DNA of 39,808 nucleotides from Ilumatobacteraceae bacterium (GTDB lineage Bacteria > Actinomycetota > Acidimicrobiia > Acidimicrobiales > Ilumatobacteraceae). This document shows positions 22,538 through 30,753 of the stretch, piece after piece (positions within the stretch are counted from its first letter, which is position 1; each line of letters begins with the position of its first letter). The translations under genes and the position numbers were made by a program. Under the pieces are notes generated by a model. The model did no database searches, was not told the DNA's origin, and saw only the letters and a program-made list of their open reading frames with translations. The DNA is taken from contig JAJTEQ010000013.1 in the NCBI GenBank assembly GCA_021298195.1, positions 1 through 39,808 of the forward strand. The letters run 5' to 3'.

Positions 22538-25144
22538 GTGACCCGTGACATCGACGCCCTTCTCGGACGAATGACCATCGAGGAGAAAGCGTCACTCACC
22601 ACCGGCGCCACCCTGTGGAGCACCAACGCCGTCGAAGCCCATGACATCCCCGTCATCACCGTCACCGACGGTCCGGCGGGCGCTCGAGGACCGTTCACGC
22701 CGGGCATCGGAACCCAGGTGGCCACGCTGTGCATTCCGTGTGGCTCGGCCCTCGGAGCCACCTTCGACACCGACCTTCTGGAGCAGTTGGGGCGCGCGCT
22801 CGGACACCAAACGCGCACGAAGAACGCCCGCGTCTTGTTGGCGCCCACCGTCAACCTCCACCGATCACCGCTCTTCGGTCGAGCCTTCGAGTGTTACTCC
22901 GAGGATCCGCTCCTGTCCGGTCGGCTGGCCGCGGCCTTCATCCGAGGCGCGCAATCGCACGGAGTGGCCACCACCGTCAAACACTTCGTCGGCAACGACG
23001 CCGAGTTCGAGCGCATGACGATCGACAGCGTCATCGACCAACGAACGCTTCGAGAGGTGTACCTGTTGCCCTTCGAGATCGCGGTTCGCGAGGGCGGCTC
23101 ACTCGGCATCATGACGTCGTACAACCGGATGAACGGAACGTACTGTGCCGAGAACCGTTGGCTGCTGCAGACAGTTCTGCGCGACGAGTGGGGCTTCGAG
23201 GGATTCGTGGTGACCGACTGGTTCGCCGGCACCACCACCGAGGGCGCCGCCCGAGCCGGGTTGGACCTCGAGATGCCCGCGCCACCGCGCGCCTACGGAC
23301 CGGTGCTCGCCGAAGCGGTTCGCGATGGTCGCGTGGACGAGAACGACCTCAACCGTGCCGCGCGGACGTTGTTGTCGGTGTTCGATCGATTGGGAGCCCT
23401 CGACGACGAGCCGGTCGAGCCTCACGCCGTGGATCTACCCGAGCACCGCGAACTGGCCCGACAGGCGGCGATCGGATCCATCGTTCTGCTTCGGAACGAG
23501 ACCGTGCGCGGACGCCGTCAGGATGTCGCCGCGTCGTTGCTTCCGTTGACGTCCACCGGCTCGAAGTCCATCGCGGTCATCGGGCCCAACGCCGAACGAG
23601 CACGCATCATGGGCGGAGGTTCGGCCGAGGTGCTCCCCCACCACCGCACGCCGATCATCGACGTCCTGCGTGAGCGACTCGGCACCAAGGTGAAGATCCG
23701 TCACGAAACCGGTGGGAACATCGAGAAGACCACGCCGATCGTCGACCCCAACGTGGTGCGCACCCCATCAGGTGAACCGGGATTCGACGTCGTGGTCTAC
23801 GACGGTGCCGTCGGATCGGGTACGGAGTTGACCCGCATCAATCGGCCCGACGGTCGCATCATGGTGGTCGGTCGTCAGGACGAAGGCGTTCCCAAGTCGG
23901 CCTTCCATTTCCGGGCCACCGGTATCGTCACCGTCGAGCACTCCGGTCAGTACGTGTTTTCGCTGGTGGAGGTGAGCCCGTGCCGATTGTTCGTCAATGG
24001 TGAGTGCGTCGTCGATGGAGCCAGCACCATCCCCCCGCGCGGTCATTCGTTCTTCGGAATGGGCAGCGTCGAGATCTCCGCGATCGTCGATCTGACGGCG
24101 GGCGAAGCCAACGAGATCGTGCTCGAGTGCGACGGCGAGCAGAGACAGTGGATGCACGGGGCCCGAGTGGGCATGCAGTTCATCGAACCCGAGGATCCCA
24201 TCCGCCGCGCCGTCGAATTGGCCGCCGAGAGCGACATCGCGCTCGTGGTGGTGGGCACCACGGACGAGTGGGAGAGCGAAGGGCACGACCGTGACACGCT
24301 CGCCCTGCCGGGACGCCAGGAAGAGTTGATCCGCGAGGTGGTGGCGGCGAATCCCCGCACGGTGGTGCTGGTGAACACCGGCGCCCCCGTCGACATGTCG
24401 TGGGCCGACGACGTGCCCGCGGTTCTTCAGGTGTGGTTCGGCGGTCAGGAGATGGGCGCCGCGGTCGTCGACGTCCTGTTCGGCGAGGCCGACCCCGGTG
24501 GACGTCTGCCGACCACCATCCCCGAGCGTCTCGAGCACACGCCGGCGTGGGGCAACTTCCCCGGCGAGCACGGGCAGGTGCGTTACGGAGAGGGTGTGCT
24601 CATCGGGCACCGCTGGTACGAGTCGCGGCACCTCCCCGTGCGTTACCCCTTCGGTCATGGGCTCTCGTATTCATCCTTCGACGTGGATGCCCCCGACCTC
24701 GATCGCGACGTCATCGACTTCGCCGAGAGCGACGACGCGTCCATCACGGTTCGGGTGACCGTCACCAACATCGGTGCTCGCGCGGGAACGCACGTGGTGC
24801 AGTTGTACGTCGCACCACTGCAACCCACGGTGACCAGACCGCCCCAGGAACTGAAAGCGTTCGGAAAGGTTCACTTGGCGGCCGGGGCGAGCAAGGTCGT
24901 CAGCCTGAGGCTCGGAATGCGCGCCTTCGCTCACTGGGACACCGGTGACAACTATCGCGGTTCGCTGCGACCACAGGTCACCGGGGAACGAGCGATGGTC
25001 GAGTCCACGGGCACGGGAGAGTGGCGCGTCGACCCCGGCCTGTACGAGATTCGGGTGGCCAATTCGTCGGCCGATGTCGCGCACAGTGCGGTCGTCACGG
25101 TGACCGAGGGATCCACCCACTCCGCCGATGCGAGGGGTCTGTGA
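22538..25144 (+). CDS. Glycoside hydrolase family 3 beta-glucosidase-like, with PA14 domain
   Basis: The 868-residue enzyme has a GH3 N-terminal barrel with KHF (148-150), and GFVVTDWFAG with the nucleophile D227. The C-terminal alpha/beta sandwich is interrupted by a PA14-type insertion of about 130 residues (roughly 410-545, starting GFDVVVYDGAVGSGTEL). The acid/base Glu should lie in DEWESEGHDRDTL after the insertion. A fibronectin-III-like domain follows RYPFGHGLSYSSF. PA14-containing GH3 enzymes are mostly beta-glucosidases with the PA14 domain shaping substrate choice. No signal peptide is visible, so it probably acts on imported oligosaccharides or glycosides. The next gene overlaps its stop by one base. 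Confidence 0.94.
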   Translation: MTRDIDALLGRMTIEEKASLTTGATLWSTNAVEAHDIPVITVTDGPAGARGPFTPGIGTQVATLCIPCGSALGATFDTDLLEQLGRALGHQTRTKNARVLLAPTVNLHRSPLFGRAFECYSEDPLLSGRLAAAFIRGAQSHGVATTVKHFVGNDAEFERMTIDSVIDQRTLREVYLLPFEIAVREGGSLGIMTSYNRMNGTYCAENRWLLQTVLRDEWGFEGFVVTDWFAGTTTEGAARAGLDLEMPAPPRAYGPVLAEAVRDGRVDENDLNRAARTLLSVFDRLGALDDEPVEPHAVDLPEHRELARQAAIGSIVLLRNETVRGRRQDVAASLLPLTSTGSKSIAVIGPNAERARIMGGGSAEVLPHHRTPIIDVLRERLGTKVKIRHETGGNIEKTTPIVDPNVVRTPSGEPGFDVVVYDGAVGSGTELTRINRPDGRIMVVGRQDEGVPKSAFHFRATGIVTVEHSGQYVFSLVEVSPCRLFVNGECVVDGASTIPPRGHSFFGMGSVEISAIVDLTAGEANEIVLECDGEQRQWMHGARVGMQFIEPEDPIRRAVELAAESDIALVVVGTTDEWESEGHDRDTLALPGRQEELIREVVAANPRTVVLVNTGAPVDMSWADDVPAVLQVWFGGQEMGAAVVDVLFGEADPGGRLPTTIPERLEHTPAWGNFPGEHGQVRYGEGVLIGHRWYESRHLPVRYPFGHGLSYSSFDVDAPDLDRDVIDFAESDDASITVRVTVTNIGARAGTHVVQLYVAPLQPTVTRPPQELKAFGKVHLAAGASKVVSLRLGMRAFAHWDTGDNYRGSLRPQVTGERAMVESTGTGEWRVDPGLYEIRVANSSADVAHSAVVTVTEGSTHSADARGL

Positions 25145-25935
25145 TGCTGTTGCGTCGACTCGACGATTATCAGAGTTGGCAGGTTCAGTTCTCGGGGAGT
25201 TCCGTCCTGATCGATCCGTGGTTGACCGAGCATCCCATCAGCGGCGCCTTCGATCGCCGTCACCCGGCCGGTTTCACCACGCACGGTGACCTCGTGCGCG
25301 AGAACGCCGACATCGCCGCCGTGCTTCTGTGCACGTCGGTCAACGACCATCTGCGGCCGGACACCTTGCGTCTCCTCGGCGACGTGCCGGTGCACTCGAA
25401 CCTGAAAGCGGCCAAGGCGGCTCGGGCCGCGGGAAGTCCCGCCACCCACGTGCGCGCGCCCGGCGAAACGTTCGAGATCACGTGTCGCGAGGGCGGCACG
25501 CTTCGTGTGACGTCGACCAAGTGCGGTCTACCGCTCGGATACATCGCGACCGGATGGGTGATCGAAGCCGTCGACGCGAGCGGAGTGGACCGCGGGCGAC
25601 TCTGGATCGAGCCTCACCAGCCAACCGTCGATGTCGCTCGTGAGGTGGCCGCCCGTGGTCCCGTGGACGTCGCGGTGCTACCCACGCAGTCGGTGTTGGC
25701 CGTGGTGCTCCCGGTCACGGCCGGACCCACGCGCAGCGCGGCGGCCACGCGAGCCTGTGGTGCTCGTGCCCTGGTTCCCACCGCCACCGACCCACGACGC
25801 GACATGAAATGGTGGCAGAAGGCTCTCTACTTCGTCTCGGGTGGCGATGCTCGGACGGTGAACGAACTGAACGGTGCGGCGGAGTTGATACATCTGCGAA
25901 CCGGCGACTGGCTCGACGTACGTTCGGGTCGCTGA
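25144..25935 (+). CDS. MBL-fold protein with degenerate metal site
   Basis: The 263-residue protein resembles the UlaG/MBL-like group: SSVLIDPWLTEHP near the N-terminus, IEPHQPTVDVAREVAARGPVDVAVLPT in the middle. Where HxHxDH should be, it reads TSVNDH (residues 64-69), so the first two His are lost and only Asp and His remain. A later metal His is also not obvious. It may be a non-catalytic relative or bind metal differently. The ATG overlaps the GH3 TGA by one base, so the two are translationally coupled. Confidence 0.75.
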   Translation: MLLRRLDDYQSWQVQFSGSSVLIDPWLTEHPISGAFDRRHPAGFTTHGDLVRENADIAAVLLCTSVNDHLRPDTLRLLGDVPVHSNLKAAKAARAAGSPATHVRAPGETFEITCREGGTLRVTSTKCGLPLGYIATGWVIEAVDASGVDRGRLWIEPHQPTVDVAREVAARGPVDVAVLPTQSVLAVVLPVTAGPTRSAAATRACGARALVPTATDPRRDMKWWQKALYFVSGGDARTVNELNGAAELIHLRTGDWLDVRSGR

Positions 25936-25944
25936 GCGCGAAAG

Positions 25945-27279
25945 TCAACCGACACGAAGGGTGAACACCGGCGTGTCGTCGGGGCGCGTGGGCAACACGA
26001 TCCGGTCGCCCGAACGATGGAGCATCGCTCGATGGCCCACCAGATGCACCTCGCCGGCGGGTAGCCCGTCGATGACGATCGTCGCCGAGTCCGGTCGACC
26101 GCACACCATCGCGTAGACCGCGCCGTCGGCACCCGAGGTCAATCGCACGGGCGTCCCGTCATCGGTCTGCAAGCGCGATTGCTCGAACGGACGACTTCCG
26201 TAGATCGCCGCACCGTTCACCGCGAGCCACTGCCCCATCGCCAACAACCGCATCTGCTGGGCCCACGGGATCTCCCCACCGGGCATCGCTCCGTAGTTGA
26301 GCAAGAGGTTGCCGCCGTCGGCCACGATGTCGACGAACATACGGATCAGATCGGGGATCGCCATGTACGTGTGCTCACCCTCGGACTCGGTGTAACCGAA
26401 GCTGGTGCCGATGCCGCGAGTGACCTCGAAGGGGCGCTGGTGATCCACGGGCTTCGTCGTGTATTCCGGAGTGGTGAAATCGGCGTGTGCCGTTCCACCC
26501 ATCACGCCGAGGAAGTCGAAGCGGTCGTTCACCACGCCATCGGGATTTCCGTTGTAGAAGTCGGCCATCAATTGTGCGGCCCCCGCTCCGAATCCGGGAT
26601 AGCCGATGTCGTTCCAGAGAACGTCCGGTTGGTACTTGCGAATCAGCTCGCGCCAATGAGCGTCCGCGTACGCGTGATAGGTCTCGTCCTGCGGAATCGC
26701 TCCGTACAACTTGCCCCAACCGTCGATGCCCAGACCTTGAAACGTCCAGTCGATACCGCCCGAGTAGTAGACACCGAAACGCAGCCCGGCCCCCCGCGCC
26801 GCATCGGCGCATTCCCGAACCAGGTCGCGTTCCGACGACCATGCCGAGCCGCGATGCGGGTTCGGAACCTCGGACGGCCACATGAGAACGCCGTCATGGT
26901 GTTTGGTGACCATCACGCAGTACTTGGCTCCCGAGGCGGCCAGCATGCGCTGCCACCGCTGCGGATCCCAGCCCTTGGCCGCGTCCAGGAATCGTCGCAC
27001 GAAGACGTCGTACTCGCAGTTTCCCCACACCCGAGCGTGATGCTCGGCGGCCGGGGAGTCCGGAATGCTGATGGAATTCCAATACCACTCGGCGTACGGC
27101 GTGTGGCTGAACGCCATGCGCTCGCCCTCCTCACGGGCCAAGGTGAAGGGGTCCTTGCCGGTGGGTGCGAACGCCGGCACCGAACCCACGGTCCAGTGGG
27201 AGAAGATCCCGAACTTGGCATCCAGGAACCACGAGGGGACCGGGTGCGTCGACAGCGACTCGTAGGTGGGCTGGTACAT
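25945..27279 (-). CDS. Glycoside hydrolase family 29 alpha-L-fucosidase
   Basis: GH29 enzymes remove terminal alpha-L-fucose with retention. The 444-residue protein has AKFGIFSHWTVGSVPA, the KHHDGVLMW motif (116-124), GLRFGVYYSGGIDW and the nucleophile region YQPDVLWND (D204), followed by PDLIRMFVDIVADGGNLLLNYG. A C-terminal beta domain ends the protein. No signal peptide is present. I start at ATG 27279, since TAAAGT lies 6 nt upstream; GTG 27285 would fall within that spacing. It is convergent with the GH3/MBL pair, together forming a small glycoside-breakdown region. Confidence 0.92.
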   Translation of the reverse strand: MYQPTYESLSTHPVPSWFLDAKFGIFSHWTVGSVPAFAPTGKDPFTLAREEGERMAFSHTPYAEWYWNSISIPDSPAAEHHARVWGNCEYDVFVRRFLDAAKGWDPQRWQRMLAASGAKYCVMVTKHHDGVLMWPSEVPNPHRGSAWSSERDLVRECADAARGAGLRFGVYYSGGIDWTFQGLGIDGWGKLYGAIPQDETYHAYADAHWRELIRKYQPDVLWNDIGYPGFGAGAAQLMADFYNGNPDGVVNDRFDFLGVMGGTAHADFTTPEYTTKPVDHQRPFEVTRGIGTSFGYTESEGEHTYMAIPDLIRMFVDIVADGGNLLLNYGAMPGGEIPWAQQMRLLAMGQWLAVNGAAIYGSRPFEQSRLQTDDGTPVRLTSGADGAVYAMVCGRPDSATIVIDGLPAGEVHLVGHRAMLHRSGDRIVLPTRPDDTPVFTLRVG

Positions 27280-27285
27280 GGGCAC

Positions 27286-27291
27286 ACTTTA
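27286..27291 (-). promoter_or_regulatory. -10 element (TAAAGT) of the fucosidase gene
   Basis: TAAAGT lies 6 nt before the ATG at 27279 and decides between two in-frame starts. Confidence 0.6.
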
Positions 27292-27332
27292 GAAGTGGAG
27301 CGAACGAGTCCCGAACGACGGGCCGGGCGCGA

Positions 27333-28235
27333 TCAGGAGTCCTGGGCCGACAAGCGCTCCTCGGTGCGGCGTACCAACGTCTCGCGTTCCTCCGCCGTGA
27401 GCGGTCGGGTCGTGCGAACTTTCAGCTCCACCTGAGGATTACCCGCCGCCGGTGTGGCCATCAAGATGTCGTCCACCAACATCACTTCGGTCAGATTCGG
27501 GCTACCGGCCAGTTCGCGGATGGTTTCGGCGGCCCGACTGGCGGCCTCACCGTGCTCGGTGTTCGCCGGAACTTTGATGGAGAGTTTCGTCTCGACCGGC
27601 TCCTGGCTGAGGTTTCGCACCGACAACAGGGCGGTGTGGGGAAGGTGGATGGTGCTGTACCCGTCACGTATGCGCGTCGACACCAGGCCGATGTGCTCGA
27701 CGATGCCTCGCACGCCGTTCGGGAACGAACCACTCACTTCCACTTCGTCACCCACTCCGTAGCGATCCTCCAACAGGACGGACAAGCCGGTGAGATAGTC
27801 GTTCACCTTGTGCTGGCCACCGATGGCCACGGCCGCGCCGATGAAGCCCGCGCTCGACAAGAAGAAGGCGGCATCCAATTCGAGGATGTGGAAGACCGCG
27901 ATGATGACGCCGAGCCAGAGCACCACGGCGAAAAGATGATGGAGCATCCGGGCGGCGGCATCGATGCGTTGTCGGCGACGGTTCTCCCCCACCTCGCCGT
28001 GCTCCAGTTCTTGGTAACGGGTGGGGGTGCGCCACCAACGTGTGGGGTGGGCGATGCTGCGCCGCGCCACGAAGCGCACGACACGACGAAAGATCACGTG
28101 GGACAGCCGAGTCGCGATGAACGCACCGATCACCACGAGCACGACGATCAATGGCCGGGACATGGCCTCTTGGGCCGAGATCGGCTGCTCGGGCGAGGGG
28201 TTGAGAGTGGACGGTGTCGGGATCAGAAAGAACAT
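27333..28235 (-). CDS. Small-conductance mechanosensitive channel (MscS family)
   Basis: MscS channels open under membrane tension to release solutes during osmotic downshock. The 300-residue protein has two hydrophobic helices (PLIVVLVVIGAFIATRLS and FAVVLWLGVIIAVFHILEL), the pore helix FLSSAGFIGAAVAIGGQHKVNDYLTGL, and the beta domain DRYGVGDEVEVSGSFPNGVRGIVEHIGLVSTRIRD. A C-terminal alpha/beta domain follows. The ATG at 28235 has GGAGGGG four bases upstream, so it uses a normal ribosome binding site. A basic linker (VGENRRRQRIDA) lies before the second helix. Confidence 0.94.
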   Translation of the reverse strand: MFFLIPTPSTLNPSPEQPISAQEAMSRPLIVVLVVIGAFIATRLSHVIFRRVVRFVARRSIAHPTRWWRTPTRYQELEHGEVGENRRRQRIDAAARMLHHLFAVVLWLGVIIAVFHILELDAAFFLSSAGFIGAAVAIGGQHKVNDYLTGLSVLLEDRYGVGDEVEVSGSFPNGVRGIVEHIGLVSTRIRDGYSTIHLPHTALLSVRNLSQEPVETKLSIKVPANTEHGEAASRAAETIRELAGSPNLTEVMLVDDILMATPAAGNPQVELKVRTTRPLTAEERETLVRRTEERLSAQDS

Positions 28236-28239
28236 GACC

Positions 28240-28244
28240 CCTCC
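28240..28244 (-). promoter_or_regulatory. Ribosome binding site (GGAGG) of the MscS gene
   Basis: GGAGG (within GGAGGGG) lies 4 nt before the ATG at 28235. Confidence 0.6.
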
Positions 28245-28274
28245 ATTGTGCCGTGAAACGGGAGCGTCGACCGC

Positions 28275-29006
28275 TCATTCACCACCTTGGCGGACCCAAT
28301 CGGGAACCTCGGCGATGCTCTCGACCTCTCCGAATCGACCGTGCCCCACGGGATGATCGGCCTTTTCCAGTTCCCACAACACGTGGTACGGCACGTGCAC
28401 TGCGTGTCCGCCGATCTCCAGCACGGGAAGGATGTCGCTCTTCACCGAGTTGCCCACCATGCAGAAACGGTGTGGCTCCACGTCGAATTCACGAAGCACT
28501 CGGGAATACGTCTCCGGATCCTTCTCCAGGACGATCTCCACGTGATCGAAGAGATGATCGACACCACAGGTGGTCACCTTGCGGGTCTGGTGGACCAAGT
28601 CGCCCTTGGTGATGACTGCCACGCGATGGTCGCGCGCCAGATCGACGATCACCTCGGCGACGCCGGGCAGCAGACGCACCGGGGCCGACAGCAATTCGCG
28701 CACGATGCCGAGCAACTTGTCCATCACGTCGCTCGTCACGCGCCCCTGCGAGACCGACAACGCCGCCTCCAGCATCGACAAACCGAAGGCCTTCACGCCA
28801 TAGCCGTAGGTGGGCAGGTTCTTGCGTTCGGTCGCGGTGAGGGTCGAACGGAGATCCACACCGTCGGCGACGAAGGGTGACAAGAGATCACAGAACGTGT
28901 TCTCCGCGGCGTGGAAACCGTCCTCGCTGTGCCACAAGGTGTCGTCGGCATCGAAGGCCACCACGTCGAACCTCGGGCCCTCACGACCTAGAGTTGCGTC
29001 ACTCAT
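28275..29006 (-). CDS. HAD-superfamily hydrolase
   Basis: The 243-residue protein has the HAD motifs: I in VVAFDADDTLWHSE (D19 and D21), II/III in AVITKGDLVHQ (Thr and the following Lys pattern), and IV in MVGNSVKSDILP. A helical cap domain of about 80 residues follows motif I. The FDADDTLW form is common in haloacid-dehalogenase-type phosphatases. Substrate unknown. Longer in-frame sequence upstream is the shadow of a Thr-rich linker on the other strand. Its ATG (29006) and the divergent deacetylase ATG (29005) share the tetramer CATG. Confidence 0.88.
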   Translation of the reverse strand: MSDATLGREGPRFDVVAFDADDTLWHSEDGFHAAENTFCDLLSPFVADGVDLRSTLTATERKNLPTYGYGVKAFGLSMLEAALSVSQGRVTSDVMDKLLGIVRELLSAPVRLLPGVAEVIVDLARDHRVAVITKGDLVHQTRKVTTCGVDHLFDHVEIVLEKDPETYSRVLREFDVEPHRFCMVGNSVKSDILPVLEIGGHAVHVPYHVLWELEKADHPVGHGRFGEVESIAEVPDWVRQGGE

Positions 29007-29820
29007 GGATTCCGTTCTATCCCCTCGTCGCGCGCTTCTCCTTCTCGCGACATGTCTGATCACGACGTCGTGTGCGTCCGATGGCACCGCCGCCACGACG
29101 AGCGATGTCGTCGTGACCACCAGTTCCACCCCGTCTCCGACGAGCACCACGACCACCACGTCCACGAGCACCACCACGAGCACCACCACGAGCACCTTGC
29201 CACCGTTTCCGAGTTACTCCATCGCACCGGTTCGCACCGCCGACGGCTCCGCCGTGAAGATCTCCAAGGTCGACACCACGGACAAGGTGGTCTTTCTCAC
29301 CATCGACGACGGCATCGTCAAGGATCCCCGCGTGATGGAGTTCCTGGTCGATCGACGTTGGCCCGCCACACTCTTCTTGGTCTCCGGAGAATTCAAGAAG
29401 GATCCGCTGTACTTCGCTCAGATCCTCACCGTGGGTGGAAACATCAGCTCCCACACCCTCAGCCACCCGAAGATGAACGGGATGGACTACGACGAGCAAC
29501 GACGCCAGATCTGCGGCATGAAAGGGCTCATCGAGCAAACGTTCGGATCCGCCGGACATCTCTTCCGGCCTCCCTACGGATCATGGGACGACACCACACT
29601 GAAGGCCGCCGGGAGTTGCGGCATCAACGTCGTCGTCACGTGGAACTCCGAACTCTGGGAAGGCAACGTGGACCTGGCCCACCGACCCGCCCTGCAGCCC
29701 GGCGACGTCTTCCTCACGCATTTCCGGAACGATCTGTACGACAATCTGCTGGCCCTCGAAGCGCGCATGGCGGCGGAGGGCTTCACCGTGGGCAACCTCG
29801 AGGATTACCTGCCCGATTGA
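29005..29820 (+). CDS. Polysaccharide deacetylase-family lipoprotein
   Basis: The 271-residue protein has a lipoprotein signal (basic PRR, hydrophobic ALLLLATCLIT, then TTSC with C23), a low-complexity Thr/Ser linker (about 30-64) and a NodB-type catalytic domain. The domain shows VFLTIDDGIV (metal-binding D101/D102), SSHTLSHP (H150, H154) and FRPPYGSWDD. The family deacetylates N-acetylglucosamine in peptidoglycan, chitin or other polymers outside the cell. TIDDG instead of the usual TFDDG is a mild variation. A TAGAGT hexamer is 10 nt upstream of the ATG. Confidence 0.88.
   Translation: MDSVLSPRRALLLLATCLITTSCASDGTAATTSDVVVTTSSTPSPTSTTTTTSTSTTTSTTTSTLPPFPSYSIAPVRTADGSAVKISKVDTTDKVVFLTIDDGIVKDPRVMEFLVDRRWPATLFLVSGEFKKDPLYFAQILTVGGNISSHTLSHPKMNGMDYDEQRRQICGMKGLIEQTFGSAGHLFRPPYGSWDDTTLKAAGSCGINVVVTWNSELWEGNVDLAHRPALQPGDVFLTHFRNDLYDNLLALEARMAAEGFTVGNLEDYLPD
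29162..29196 (+). repeat. 12-bp tandem repeat in the Thr-rich linker
   Basis: Three near-perfect copies of the 12-bp unit CCACGAGCACCA code for repeated Thr-Ser-Thr-Thr in the lipoprotein linker. Copy-number changes would stay in frame and alter linker length. Confidence 0.8.
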
Positions 29821-29843
29821 TCGTCGGGACGGAACGCGCCCAC

Positions 29844-30218
29844 TCAGCGATGAATGGCGTTCAGATAGTTGTAGACGGTGATGCGCGACACGCCCATGGC
29901 GTCGGCCACGTCCTCGACGGCGCGACGAAGGGTGAACGCACCGCGATCGTCGAGCAAACGGATGGCCCGCTGCTTCTGCTCACGATTCATCCCCGGCAAC
30001 CGAACACCCATCTCCCGTTCGACGGACTCGATTAGGCGGTCGAGGGCTCCGTGAAGTGCCGGCAGACGCACCACCGCGACGATCTCACCTTCGACGGTGA
30101 TCGGCACGTCGGCGGGCTCGCGGTTCGCGGCTTCGACGATGCTGCAACCCAGAGCATCCATCAGCGGAGCGAGAGCCGACAGCAGAGGATGATCGGTGCG
30201 CGACGGTGTCGAGCTCAT
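29844..30218 (-). CDS. Small helix-turn-helix regulator with YheO-type C-terminus
   Basis: The 124-residue protein ends in LLDDRGAFTLRRAVEDVADAMGVSRITVYNYLNAIHR, which closely matches the HTH_22 C-terminal domain of YheO-like regulators (a GxFxxRxAxxxVAxxLGVSRxTVYxYL pattern). The N-terminal part begins SALAPLMDALGCSIVEAANRE and is too short for a full YheO PAS domain. It is probably a DNA-binding regulator acting on its own operon or neighbours. The ATG at 30218 overlaps the stop of the small MTH1187-like gene, so both are cotranslated. Confidence 0.75.
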   Translation of the reverse strand: MSSTPSRTDHPLLSALAPLMDALGCSIVEAANREPADVPITVEGEIVAVVRLPALHGALDRLIESVEREMGVRLPGMNREQKQRAIRLLDDRGAFTLRRAVEDVADAMGVSRITVYNYLNAIHR

Positions 30219-30451
30219 GCGTCCAACTTCTCGATGTGAATGTTGACGTGCGTCGCACCGTTCGCGTAGGCACTCTCGATCAACGCCGACACGGCGGCGA
30301 AAGCCGTGGTCGACTCGGCCTCGAACTCGGAGGCGAAGGGACCGAACTCCACCGACACACCAGCGGTCTCGGCCGCCGACACCGCCGCCAGCACGTGTGG
30401 CCCGGGCTGCCCCTCGACGAAGGGCTCGACGGTGAATTCGACGCGGATCAC
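30215..30451 (-). CDS. MTH1187/YkoF-like small protein (DUF77 type)
   Basis: The 78-residue protein reads IRVEFTVEPFVEGQPGPHVLAAVSAAETAGVSVEFGPF and ends SAYANGATHVNIHIEKLDA, with the alternating beta-alpha pattern and the EFGPFASEFE segment of the thiamine-binding-like MTH1187 family. Function is not established; some relatives bind thiamine or are linked to thiamine transport. The GTG at 30451 has TACGAT six bases upstream. It lies 17 bp after the WXG100 gene and overlaps the HTH regulator start by ATGA. Confidence 0.7.
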   Translation of the reverse strand: MIRVEFTVEPFVEGQPGPHVLAAVSAAETAGVSVEFGPFASEFEAESTTAFAAVSALIESAYANGATHVNIHIEKLDA

Positions 30452-30457
30452 ACGCAC

Positions 30458-30463
30458 ATCGTA
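30458..30463 (-). promoter_or_regulatory. -10 element (TACGAT) of the MTH1187-like gene
   Basis: TACGAT lies 6 nt before the GTG at 30451 and fixes its start. It allows expression of this gene and the HTH gene apart from WXG100. Confidence 0.5.
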
Positions 30464-30468
30464 GGGGT

Positions 30469-30753
30469 TCAGATCACGCCCATCACCCGTCGAAGCTCGT
30501 CGGCGCGCACCTGGCACTCGTGTCCCGAGGTGGCGAACGCCTCGGCCAGTCGTTGCAGGGCCACGCGGAAGCCACCGGTCCAATCGGACTCGAAGGCCCG
30601 CCGGGCGGGACCGGTCCAGGTGGTGCCGTCGAGTGCCGCCGCCACCGTCGTCAGCACTCCGTCGACGATGTCACGCTGACGTTGCAGGGTGTGACCGAGG
30701 TTCGAGAGTTGGTCCGGGTCCGCCCCGATGATTCCGTTGGGATGATTCGACAC
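30469..30753 (-). CDS. WXG100-family protein
   Basis: The 94-residue protein has the helix-hairpin-helix layout of the WXG100/ESAT-6 family with TTWTGPARRAFESDW providing the WxG turn near the centre, a predicted N-terminal helix (PDQLSNLGHTLQRQRDIVDGVL) and a C-terminal helix (LQRLAEAFATSGHECQVRADELRRVM). WXG100 proteins are usually secreted by ESX/type VII systems, but no EccC, second WXG100 gene or other ESX component is present here. The GTG start has AAGGAG five bases upstream. Function is unknown. Confidence 0.82.
   Translation of the reverse strand: MSNHPNGIIGADPDQLSNLGHTLQRQRDIVDGVLTTVAAALDGTTWTGPARRAFESDWTGGFRVALQRLAEAFATSGHECQVRADELRRVMGVI

Noticed and set aside
26179-27435. A 418-codon forward frame opposite the fucosidase gene
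   Set aside because: No motifs and it is antisense to a well-supported GH29 enzyme.
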